The notes: generated by a model from the letters alone, not told the origin. A DNA stretch of 9,270 nt from Acidobacteriota bacterium (GCA_027297005.1 JAPUIN010000377.1:1-9270), one strand, 5' to 3'; positions 1-6,977 are shown, counted from the first letter of the stretch. A program made the numbers and translations.

Positions 1-1105
1 CTCCTCGAACCGCGTCTTCCACCCGGGCGCCCAATGAAGCACTCTCCGCGAAGTGGTTGTAGAGATGGAGAGCGGAATCGTCTCCCAGGCCGAAAAGGAT
101 CGCCGCGAATCCCACCGTAATGACATTCAGATGTCCCGGAAAAAGAGACGCCAGGCCGAACGTCCAGCAAGCACTCATGACAAGAGGAGCGGCGACCAGC
201 AGAAGGACTCCCAGACGACGGAAGACGAGCAGGAAGAGGAGAAGGACCCCGCCGAGTGAAACCGAAGCCGTCAAAATGAGATCATGTCGCATCGTCGTAG
301 AATCCTCGAGTGACTGTCGATATCCGCCGGCGACACGGTACTCGAGCTGTGAGCCTGCACCCTTCGCTCGTCGCGCTGTCTCGACCGCCGCGATTGCGGC
401 ATTCACCTCATCGAGGAGTCGGCGGCTGAACTCGAAGTCGAGAGGGGATCGTACCGGCTGCCCGAGGACGAGGAGGGCCGTACGATCGGGCGACAGGAAC
501 AGGCCCTCGCTCAAATCGAACCCGAAGCCACCGATACTCTGGACGGAGGATCGGGGCAGGAATTGGCCGAGTCCAAGAGGATCGTCGCGTGCCATCAGTT
601 TTGCGGCGAATGAGGCGGGAGAGAGGAGGCTCCTTCGCAGGCGTATCAACGCGGAACGCATGCCGGGCGATGAGAGCCGTTCCTCGAAGTCCGGCAGTCG
701 CTCCACATCGATCAGCGCCGGCAGGTGATCCAGCCCGAAACGCCATGTCTGTATGATCCGATCTTCTTCGACGCGATCGCTGATTGAGTGAAACAATCCG
801 CTCTTTTGCAGACGTTCGACTACAGCACCTCCGGTGTCATCCAGGACCTCGATATCGGCGGGGACCCCGGAGGGATAAGAGATCGAGATCATGAGCCGAT
901 CGCCAGTGCCGAACCGCTGCAGAAATGCACGCAGGTTGGAGCTGGCCTCTCCCTGGCGCGGGAGAAGCTGTCCCAGATCTGTGAGAAGAGCCACGCCACG
1001 TGCGCCGTAGAGGGCCAGGAGCGTGAGAAGTGCCGCCGCCACCAGAACCGATCGAGGCCGCCGGAGAACGAGTGCCGCAATAGCGGCGAGCATTCGATGA
1101 ACCAT
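1..1105 (-). CDS. RND/MMPL-family exporter, N-terminal part (runs off left edge)
   Basis: The minus-strand frame is open for 368 codons from ATG 1105 to the window edge, so the C-terminal part is missing. A likely signal-anchor helix covers residues 18-41. A soluble, presumably periplasmic domain covers about 42-275, followed by helices near 276-295, 299-319 and 327-346. The last contains GLGDD (339-343) followed by SALHLY, which matches the RND/MMPL pattern GxGxDxxxH that carries the proton-relay aspartate in this superfamily. A run such as VLLLFLLVF (287-295) fits a membrane segment. Full family members have about 750-900 residues with two such repeats, so roughly half is visible. ATG 1105 was chosen because a TGA lies in frame 18 codons upstream; Met5 (ATG 1093) is an alternative, and no strong ribosome site precedes either. 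It is divergent from the acyltransferase operon. In aryl-polyene and hopanoid loci such proteins move lipids across the envelope, so lipid export is the inferred role. Confidence 0.85.
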   Translation of the reverse strand, partial: MVHRMLAAIAALVLRRPRSVLVAAALLTLLALYGARGVALLTDLGQLLPRQGEASSNLRAFLQRFGTGDRLMISISYPSGVPADIEVLDDTGGAVVERLQKSGLFHSISDRVEEDRIIQTWRFGLDHLPALIDVERLPDFEERLSSPGMRSALIRLRRSLLSPASFAAKLMARDDPLGLGQFLPRSSVQSIGGFGFDLSEGLFLSPDRTALLVLGQPVRSPLDFEFSRRLLDEVNAAIAAVETARRAKGAGSQLEYRVAGGYRQSLEDSTTMRHDLILTASVSLGGVLLLFLLVFRRLGVLLLVAAPLVMSACWTFGLASLFPGHLNVITVGFAAILFGLGDDSALHLYNHFAESASLGARVEDAVRG

Positions 1106-1145
1106 GGGATCAGCCGGAACGCCCGTCAGGAGGGCATTTCGAGGC

Positions 1146-1175
1146 TTGACATCCTTTCAAAGGGTGGACTAGCCT
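1146..1175 (+). promoter_or_regulatory. Putative sigma70-type promoter of the acyltransferase operon
   Basis: The 109-bp gap between the divergent genes contains a perfect -35 hexamer TTGACA (1146-1151). After 18 bp comes a weak -10 candidate, TAGCCT (1170-1175), which matches the consensus at only three positions. The spacer holds the palindromic string CCTTTCAAAGG (1153-1163), a possible operator. Position and direction suit the plus-strand operon starting at 1215. Calling it a promoter is inference from two hexamers. Confidence 0.35.
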
Positions 1176-1214
1176 ACGGTACCAGTTGGCGAAGTATCTC
1201 ACGCCTTCATCATC

Positions 1215-2144
1215 ATGCAGAGCGCAGCTACCGTGCCTGAACGGCGTTGGTCCCATCACGGGTGGAATAATCGCCTGTCCCTCTATCTGATTCGTACCAT
1301 CATGCCCAGGCTTCCCCGTCCACTCGCGGCGACGGCCCTCTTTGTCACCACGATGCTATGCTACGTTGCCATGGGGCACGAGCGAAATGCAAGTATGGTC
1401 AATCTCCGGCGTATCTGTGCGGAGAGAGGGTTCCGATTGCGCCGTCGATCGTTCTCGCTGTTTTATAATTTCGGCCGATTCATGGTCGCCCGCATGGAGC
1501 TGAATGGGCTTTCAGAGACACGCCTTACGAAGAAGGTCATCAACTACGACAACGCCCGCGCGGTGCTGGCGCGCGTGCTGGACGAAGGTAGGGGCGCGGT
1601 GGTCGCCACTGCCCATCTGGGAAACTGGGAGATGGGCATTCGACTGCTGACGCTGAGCGGCCGCCCGGTGCACGTGGTGATGATGGAGGATGGCGACAGA
1701 TCGATTGAGGGCGTGTACGAGAAGCTACGGGTCATCGACGGTGTGCGCGTCCACTGGATCAACAGGAACCCTTTCGTCAGCGTCGAGCTTCTCTCAGCCC
1801 TGCGCAACGGAGGGATTGTCGCCGTTCAGGCCGATCGAAACGCCGGGGCGATGCAGGCGCGTTTGCCGATGTTCGGTGCTCCGGTGTCACTGCCGCTAGG
1901 TCCCGCGAGCCTCGCCCGCGCCGCCGGCGTTCCGATCATTCCGTGCTTCGTCGTCATGGAATCGGGCAACAGTGTGAAACTCCGTATCGACCCTCCGATC
2001 ATGGTGACCCGCACTTCTGACCCGGCGCGCGATCTGATCCAGGCCACGAGCCAGATCGCGCGATGCATTGAGGGTGCCGTCGCGGAATACCCGGACCAAT
2101 GGTTTAATTTCTATCCCATCTGGGAGCAAGAGCGTTCGTCTTGA
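1215..2144 (+). CDS. LpxL/HtrB-like lysophospholipid or lipid A acyltransferase
   Basis: The 309-residue product fits the LpxL/HtrB family (about 300 residues), inner-membrane enzymes that move an acyl chain from acyl-ACP to a lipid acceptor. An N-terminal hydrophobic stretch lies at about 36-53. The catalytic HX4E motif is intact as HLGNWE (134-139). The block QADRNAGAM (205-213), the run GPASLARAAGVPIIPC (229-244) and the C-terminal QWFNFYPIWE (295-304) follow family order. The start at 1215 is the first in-frame ATG after a TAG near 1171; the ribosome site is weak. It is the first gene of a five-gene operon, and its TGA shares a base with the ATG of the next gene, an acyl carrier protein. 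This makes an ACP-bound acyl chain its likely donor. The acceptor is unknown: lipid A, an amino-sugar lipid or a polyene lipid are all possible. Related proteins occur in aryl-polyene clusters. Confidence 0.9.
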   Translation: MQSAATVPERRWSHHGWNNRLSLYLIRTIMPRLPRPLAATALFVTTMLCYVAMGHERNASMVNLRRICAERGFRLRRRSFSLFYNFGRFMVARMELNGLSETRLTKKVINYDNARAVLARVLDEGRGAVVATAHLGNWEMGIRLLTLSGRPVHVVMMEDGDRSIEGVYEKLRVIDGVRVHWINRNPFVSVELLSALRNGGIVAVQADRNAGAMQARLPMFGAPVSLPLGPASLARAAGVPIIPCFVVMESGNSVKLRIDPPIMVTRTSDPARDLIQATSQIARCIEGAVAEYPDQWFNFYPIWEQERSS

Positions 2145-2416
2145 TGACGCGCGATGAAGTCAAACGCGATCTCCGGGAAATGATTGTTCGGGAACTCCGG
2201 CTCGAGGACGTGAAACCGGAGGAGGTGGGAGACGATCTTCCGCTGACCGGGGCTCGATTAGGGTTTGATTCAATCGATATCCTGGAGCTCATCGTAGCGA
2301 TCGAGCGCCGCTTCGGAGTTCGGATTAAGGATGCGGAAGTCGCGGCGACCGCCCTCGCCACGGTCAATGCCCTCGCCGACTATATCCTCACGCACGGACC
2401 GGAGAAGAATGCATGA
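2144..2416 (+). CDS. Acyl carrier protein
   Basis: A 90-residue acidic helical protein of normal ACP size. The attachment motif LGFDSIDILEL (39-49) has Ser43 as the 4'-phosphopantetheine site. It is followed by the usual helix with RFGVRI and a C-terminal helix ending near LADYIL. I take ATG 2144, which overlaps the acyltransferase TGA by one base. A TTG one codon upstream is also open but is a poorer start. The DSID form of the motif is usual in carriers dedicated to specialised FAS II-like pathways, though not restricted to them. Its place between an acyltransferase and a dehydratase suggests that it carries the chain on which both neighbours act, rather than serving general fatty acid synthesis. 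A phosphopantetheinyl transferase is needed in trans and is not seen here. Confidence 0.95.
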   Translation: MTRDEVKRDLREMIVRELRLEDVKPEEVGDDLPLTGARLGFDSIDILELIVAIERRFGVRIKDAEVAATALATVNALADYILTHGPEKNA

Positions 2417-2850
2417 ACCGGGCCGGGGCGCCGCGGCTCCCGCACGGCCCCGAATTTCGCTTCGTGGATCGAGTGCTCGAGAGCCGGCCGGGCCGTCGCG
2501 TCGTGGCCTGTCTGGATCCTGCTGAGCTGACGCAAAGACCCATGCATTCCGGCGCCCTGCCGGACGCGTTTCTTCTCGAGGCGATGATTCAAACGTGTGG
2601 ACTCCTGCTTGATGCGCCTGGATCGGACGGAGAGCCGCCGCCCGTGTTGATGGTCGCCGGCCTGGATCGAGTGCGCTGGCATCGATCACCAGGCATGCGC
2701 GAGAGGATTATCATGCGCAGCCGGATCGCGGAGCGTCTTGGCCCCTTCATACGGTGCCGGTGCACCGCCCGGCTCAAAGACGGTACGCTGCTCGCATCGG
2801 GCAGAGTGACCCTACGCACTGATCCGGGCCGTCTCTCCGGTCCGAAATAG
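2413..2850 (+). CDS. FabZ/ApeP-like hot-dog 3-hydroxyacyl-ACP dehydratase
   Basis: A 145-residue single hot-dog domain. The start LPHGPEFRFVDRVLE (9-23) is the FabZ signature. DAFLLEAMIQTCGLLL (51-66) matches the central hot-dog helix, with Glu56 in the catalytic acid position. Known members dehydrate 3-hydroxyacyl-ACP to trans-2-enoyl-ACP in the cytosol. The His loop is odd. FabZ has HFPxxPxxPG, with His 14 residues before the Glu; here the only candidate, His45 in MHSGALP, sits 11 before it, so about three residues are missing. It may therefore be active with altered geometry, or serve another role such as a thioesterase-like or chain-binding one. ATG 2413 overlaps the ACP stop in ATGA, and GGAG at 2401-2404 is a good ribosome site. 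The next gene starts 9 bases after the stop. Confidence 0.8.
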   Translation: MNRAGAPRLPHGPEFRFVDRVLESRPGRRVVACLDPAELTQRPMHSGALPDAFLLEAMIQTCGLLLDAPGSDGEPPPVLMVAGLDRVRWHRSPGMRERIIMRSRIAERLGPFIRCRCTARLKDGTLLASGRVTLRTDPGRLSGPK

Positions 2851-2859
2851 AGCGGGTGC

Positions 2860-4341
2860 ATGTCCTCAGAAGCGGGTCGTGGAGTCCTCGTTGCCATTCA
2901 AGCCTACAACTGCGACCGAACCATCGGGAGCGTCGTTAAGCAGTGCCTCTCCTACGCTCCCGATGTGCTCGTCGTGGACGATGGATCGGAAGACGCCACG
3001 GCTGATCAAGCCCGCGCCGCCGGAGCGCGGCTGCTCCGACACGACCGCAATCGAGGCAAAGGCATGGCGATCAGAACAGCGGCAAGCGAGGCTCTCCGTG
3101 GCGGATACTCGGGCCTCCTCACTGTGGATGGGGATGGTCAGCACGAAGCCGAGGACCTTCCCGCCTTCCTGGAGGCTCACCGCGGGTCGCCCCACACGAT
3201 GTGGGTCGGCTGGAGACGAGACGCTCTCGAGCGGGCACCCGTGGCTCGCCGACTCGGGAACCAATTCTCCAACCTGGCGCTTAAACTGCTGGCTGGCGTG
3301 CGGCTTCCCGACACGCAGTGCGGTCTGCGCCTCTATCCCATCAAGCTGCTTCGTAGCCTGAGTCTATGCGGTACTCGCTATGAAACCGAAGCGGAAATTC
3401 TGGTGAAAGCGCGGGCGATCGACTGGGACATGCGGCCGTTGCCTGTCCACGTCCGCTTTGTGGATGGCCGCCCCACGAGTCACTTCCGTCCCTGGGCGGA
3501 TACCGCACGGATCTGCATACTTGTCATCCGGCACTATTTGCAGCAACGCATGACCTCCCATGGAGGCCTCGCGATGACGCTCGCGGCCACCCACGCGCCA
3601 TTGGTCGGTACTGCCGGGGCCGCCATTCTGGGAATATTCAGCCCCGGTGTCGTCGGCATGGGAATGGCCGCGGGACCGGCGCTCGTGTTCCACCTTGCGA
3701 TGACCCGCTCTCTCCTCCGCTCCGGTGGCCAGGCCTGGGTAGACACTGAGGTCGATTTTCATTCCACACCGGGTCAGCCTGAGATCGCGCTGACTTTTGA
3801 TGACGGTCCCGATCCGGAGACGACCCCACGCGTCCTCGAACACCTGCAACGGGCCAACGTATTGGCGACCTTTTTCCTCATCGGTCACGAAGTGGAGCGT
3901 TACCCCGAGCTCGCGGCAGATATCGCGGCACGAGGCCATGCGATCGGAAACCACACCTACAGTCATCCCAAACGCTTCAGTATGCTGGGTCCCGCCGCCC
4001 TGGCAGGAGAAGTGGACCGCGCACAGGAGGCAATCGAAGGAGCCTGCGGCCGGAGGCCGGTGCTTCTGAGGCCGCCGATCGGGCATAAGAACCTCTTCCT
4101 GGGGTCTGTTCTTCGCGAGCGTCGCATGCGTTGCGTGACATGGACGACTCGATCAATGGATATCCTGAGCCGCGATTCCGATCGCCTCGTGCGGCGGCTC
4201 TCTCTTAAGGCCCGTCCGGGATCGATCATCCTGTTGCACGATCGAGCCTGTGGACGATTGAAGATGAATGATGCCCTGCCACGATTGATCGAGGATCTAA
4301 CATCCCGCGGATTCCGTTTCGTCACCATTCCGGGGGCTTGA
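2860..4341 (+). CDS. Bifunctional family 2 glycosyltransferase / NodB-type polysaccharide deacetylase fusion
   Basis: One 493-residue chain with two enzyme domains. Residues 8-225 are a DPM1/ArnC-like GT2 domain: VVDDGS (38-43), DGDGQH (90-95, metal and nucleotide-sugar binding), DTQCGLRLYP (151-160), YETEAEIL (174-181) and SHFRPWAD (207-214). Two moderately hydrophobic segments follow (236-260 and 263-285). Residues 305-493 are a NodB domain with all main motifs: TFDDGPD (312-318), NHTYSHP (364-370) for metal binding, RPPIG (404-408), Trp428 and ILLHD (457-461). Both domains look catalytically complete. GT2 enzymes of this kind often move a sugar onto polyprenyl phosphate, and NodB enzymes remove N-acyl groups. 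ArnC and ArnD do these steps as separate proteins, so an amino-sugar lipid product is a reasonable inference. Two helices would keep both domains on the cytosolic side. The gene lies 9 bases after the dehydratase, and its stop overlaps the start of the flavoprotein gene. Confidence 0.9.
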   Translation: MSSEAGRGVLVAIQAYNCDRTIGSVVKQCLSYAPDVLVVDDGSEDATADQARAAGARLLRHDRNRGKGMAIRTAASEALRGGYSGLLTVDGDGQHEAEDLPAFLEAHRGSPHTMWVGWRRDALERAPVARRLGNQFSNLALKLLAGVRLPDTQCGLRLYPIKLLRSLSLCGTRYETEAEILVKARAIDWDMRPLPVHVRFVDGRPTSHFRPWADTARICILVIRHYLQQRMTSHGGLAMTLAATHAPLVGTAGAAILGIFSPGVVGMGMAAGPALVFHLAMTRSLLRSGGQAWVDTEVDFHSTPGQPEIALTFDDGPDPETTPRVLEHLQRANVLATFFLIGHEVERYPELAADIAARGHAIGNHTYSHPKRFSMLGPAALAGEVDRAQEAIEGACGRRPVLLRPPIGHKNLFLGSVLRERRMRCVTWTTRSMDILSRDSDRLVRRLSLKARPGSIILLHDRACGRLKMNDALPRLIEDLTSRGFRFVTIPGA

Positions 4342-5891
4342 TGAGCCACGCGCCAGCGGGACGGGCCGATGTCATTGTTGTCGGGGGTGGAGTGGCGGCC
4401 TTGCGCTCGGCCGTCGCCGCGGCCGAGGCGGGGGCTCGGGTTCTCCTTCTCTCCAAGGGCCGGGTCGGGAAAAGCGGCTGCTCCGCCCAGATTGAACGTG
4501 GCATTGAATACTGCGCGATCAACAGCGGCCCGTACACCACTCGAGGGTTGGAGCTACTCGCGGATGAGTACCTACGAACAGGAATGGGCATCAACAGCCG
4601 CGACGTCGTCGAGTCGTTTGTCACCAACCTCCCGGCCGAGCACGAGCGCCTCGCGCGGCTCGCCCTACCGATTTTGGGAGCGCATCGTGCGCACCAGCGA
4701 TTGCGCTGGACCGGCCAATATCAGGGCGTGGGATTGATCGGCCGGCGAGGATTCGCGCGTACACTGCTCGGCAGCCTGAGCCTGACCGCTCGGAAATTGG
4801 GTGTCACGATGCGGGACAGGTGCCAGGTCGTATCGATTGCGCGCGAGGGTCAGTGCGCGCGAGGGGTGGTCGCGATGGATCTTACGCACGGCGGGCTTGA
4901 ATGGTTCGCGAGCCCGTCTATCATCATTGCGACCGGCGGCGCCGGCAACGTTTTTCCGTTTACAACGAACCCGCGCGACATCGTCGGGGACGGGCTCGCT
5001 CTCGCCCGGCGCTGTGGCGCCCGCCTCACCAACATGGAGTTCTACAGCTATTACCCTCTCAGCGTTGGCCGGATGAGACGCATCTATCTCATTCATCCGA
5101 TTCTCACAGCCGGCACTCTAACCGATGCCCGCGGAGGCACCTTGCGCTGGAAGAGAACGCGCGACGGAGACGCGGTGGATCACTTGCTGTCGGTGCGTGA
5201 TGCCTGCCGCTGGATCGAAAAGGCTTCCCGACGGGGATCAGGAACGGCCGGCGGAGAGGTGCGGTGGGATGGTCGCCGGGTGCCTGCCAGGACGCTCGAA
5301 GCCAGGATTCCCTTCACATGCGGTCTATTCCGCCGTGCGGGGATCGATTTGAAGCGGGATTCCATCCCGATGACCATCCATGCGCACCAGGCGATCGGGA
5401 GGATTGAGATCGACGCACTGGGGCGCACCCGGATCAACGGTCTGTTTGCTGCGGGGGAGGTGGCGGCCGGTCTTCATGGTGCCCTGCGCCTCAATGGATC
5501 AGGTATTACAGCAGGATTGGTCCTCGGCGCGGTCGCAGGCCGCACGGCGGCTGCCTATGCACGGGGTAGCGATCTGAATGGGGCGAACCCGGATGTGGAG
5601 AATCCCGGCGGCAGAGACCGCATCGATGGACCCCGATTGCGCCGGATCCATGCCAGAGTACAGTCTGCGATGGGGCCGGTTCTGGTCGTGCGCCGCGAGG
5701 ACGATCTGCAGCGCGCCCGGCGCACGATGCGAGCTGCGATCGAAGAGGTGGAGGCGACCCGATTCGACCCTTCCATCCCGTCGTTGGCCTCACTCCGGGA
5801 AGACGTTCGCGCCAGCGCCGAGGCCGCAGCGGTCATGGTCGAGCATTCTCTTCTGCGCCGGAAGCCCCTCGGGTTCTTTCTACCCCACTGA
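4341..5891 (+). CDS. FAD-dependent oxidoreductase of the fumarate reductase/succinate dehydrogenase flavoprotein family
   Basis: A 516-residue flavoprotein. FAD-binding parts are clear: DVIVVGGGVAAL (10-21), ATGGAGNVFP (197-206), GDGLALA (216-222) and AGEVAAGLHGALRLNG (371-386, the conserved ribose/flavin segment). A C-terminal helical region from about 430 matches SdhA/FrdA/NadB. Several substrate motifs are changed. The HPTG site is YPLS (238-241), the FAD-linking His region is SGCSAQ (45-50), and the C-terminal ESRGxH is KPLGFF (508-513). The HYxxGG-like histidine remains in HQAIGRI (349-355). FAD is therefore probably bound non-covalently and the substrate is unlikely to be succinate, fumarate or aspartate. 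ATG 4341 shares a base with the previous TGA; an in-frame TTG one codon upstream is disfavoured. As the last gene of the operon, it may oxidise or reduce a C-C or C-N bond in the pathway product. That role is inference. Confidence 0.85.
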   Translation: MSHAPAGRADVIVVGGGVAALRSAVAAAEAGARVLLLSKGRVGKSGCSAQIERGIEYCAINSGPYTTRGLELLADEYLRTGMGINSRDVVESFVTNLPAEHERLARLALPILGAHRAHQRLRWTGQYQGVGLIGRRGFARTLLGSLSLTARKLGVTMRDRCQVVSIAREGQCARGVVAMDLTHGGLEWFASPSIIIATGGAGNVFPFTTNPRDIVGDGLALARRCGARLTNMEFYSYYPLSVGRMRRIYLIHPILTAGTLTDARGGTLRWKRTRDGDAVDHLLSVRDACRWIEKASRRGSGTAGGEVRWDGRRVPARTLEARIPFTCGLFRRAGIDLKRDSIPMTIHAHQAIGRIEIDALGRTRINGLFAAGEVAAGLHGALRLNGSGITAGLVLGAVAGRTAAAYARGSDLNGANPDVENPGGRDRIDGPRLRRIHARVQSAMGPVLVVRREDDLQRARRTMRAAIEEVEATRFDPSIPSLASLREDVRASAEAAAVMVEHSLLRRKPLGFFLPH

Positions 5892-5919
5892 ATGCTGTGA
5901 CCGGCTCGAACAGGCGACC

Positions 5920-6861
5920 TCAAGGATCAACCCGCTCCAGGGTTGCCTGAAAAGCAATCCTCCCGCCTTTGAGAATACGAATCTCCCTCTTCCAATCCCT
6001 GAACCCCGGTGCTTTGATGACCAGAACGTAGTCGCCTGGGTCGAGAGGCAGATCAACGGCCGGAGTGGAGGCGATGAGCCTGCCATCAAGATAGACCTCT
6101 GCTCTGTCGGGAATCGAGCGCACGGAGACCAGAGATATAGATCTGCCCGGCAGGGCTTTGTTCTCACCCACCTTCGAGAGCGCCGGCGGCAGATTCGAAG
6201 TGGCACGAGCCTCACGATCGGACTCATAACGACCGGAAGGATTCATCGCTTCGGTGACAGCTTCCCGGGATTCCAGGAGAGCCTCGGCGATCGATTCAAA
6301 AAAGCTGAACGAGAGTCGGTAGAAAAGCACCGTATTAAAGTGTATCGATCCGATAAGCCCAAACTCCTCCTTGAACCTGGGACGCTCGTCCGATTCATCC
6401 TCGTAGCTCAGGCTCTCGAAGAGGGGTATCTCTGCAAGCACCTTGTCCCCGAGCTTCAGTTTGACACTTCCCTCAAGATCTCCACCGTCGTCGTGAATAC
6501 GCCTCCTGCCCTCAAAACGATGGATCGTCACCTTGACCTGCAAAGCATCCTCGGAGCGCGTGACCTGAAATCCCGCAGTCTCGAGGAAAAACTCCAGCCC
6601 GTTCTTAAACTCCTGGCGGAAACCTCCTCGGAAGGCATTGCTGGAATCCCAGCGATCATTGAGAGTGCCGGCCCATCCATCTTCTCCTGCGGCGAGCGCC
6701 AATCGCCCGACGCGGATGGGGATCGGGAACGATTCGGTGACCCGCTCAATCTCTGCTTTTTCGAGAATCGCAACCATTGAATATGAAGAGGTCGCGCGGG
6801 ATGGATGAGAGGTGAGAACAAGCAAGAACAGCGCAATGATGACCGCTCGATGAATCTTCAT
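5920..6861 (-). CDS. Secreted PEGA-domain protein
   Basis: A 313-residue protein with a typical Sec signal peptide: Lys and Arg near the start, a hydrophobic core at 7-17 and likely cleavage after SRA (21-23). No lipobox Cys is present, so it should be soluble or attached in the periplasm. Residues about 243-310 form a PEGA domain: SIPDRAEVYLDG (249-260), then a Pro-Ala turn, LDPGDYVLVIKAPGF (273-287) and a final beta strand. PEGA domains are short beta modules common in exported proteins and are thought to contact surface structures. Residues 30-200 match no family I can name. They alternate amphipathic strands and helices (for example LEFFLETAGFQV, 89-100), loosely like small periplasmic assembly factors. 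The stop is 28 bases from the convergent flavoprotein stop, with no hairpin seen between. ATG 6861 is supported by the signal peptide; GAGG lies about 10 bases upstream. Confidence 0.85.
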   Translation of the reverse strand: MKIHRAVIIALFLLVLTSHPSRATSSYSMVAILEKAEIERVTESFPIPIRVGRLALAAGEDGWAGTLNDRWDSSNAFRGGFRQEFKNGLEFFLETAGFQVTRSEDALQVKVTIHRFEGRRRIHDDGGDLEGSVKLKLGDKVLAEIPLFESLSYEDESDERPRFKEEFGLIGSIHFNTVLFYRLSFSFFESIAEALLESREAVTEAMNPSGRYESDREARATSNLPPALSKVGENKALPGRSISLVSVRSIPDRAEVYLDGRLIASTPAVDLPLDPGDYVLVIKAPGFRDWKREIRILKGGRIAFQATLERVDP

Positions 6862-6977
6862 CCTGTCCGAACCTCGGCTACGACTTGGATCCAGGCCTGC
6901 TGAGCGAATCGTGACATCTCCACGGACCGCGCTGCGGAATATGAATCGGACGCACGAATGTACCGTGTGCCTCGCAT
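6858..6977 (-). CDS. Doubtful small ORF upstream of the PEGA gene
   Basis: A 39-codon frame starts at ATG 6977 and ends in TGA that overlaps the PEGA start as ATGA, a coupling arrangement often seen for real gene pairs. A GGGAG-type site lies upstream but about 12 bases away, which is farther than usual. The peptide is basic and polar, contains SRFAQQAWIQ and has no recognised domain or signal peptide. The frame stays open further upstream to a TTG at 7142. It could be a leader peptide or chance. Confidence 0.2.
   Translation of the reverse strand: MRGTRYIRASDSYSAARSVEMSRFAQQAWIQVVAEVRTG

Noticed and set aside
120..728. 202-codon plus-strand ORF opposite the exporter gene
   Set aside because: Its product is Arg/Ser-rich low-complexity sequence without domains, while the opposite strand encodes a clear RND/MMPL protein through the whole stretch.
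774..781. GCGATCGC, the HIP1 octamer of cyanobacteria
   Set aside because: I noticed only this copy, and it lies within coding sequence. It does not support a cyanobacterial origin.
5892..5919. Possible terminator between the convergent flavoprotein and PEGA genes
   Set aside because: The 28 bases contain no stable hairpin or T-run that I can see.
5578..6780. 400-codon plus-strand ORF spanning the flavoprotein end and the PEGA gene
   Set aside because: It overlaps the 3' end of the flavoprotein in another frame and lies antisense to a protein with a signal peptide and PEGA domain. Its own product shows no domain.
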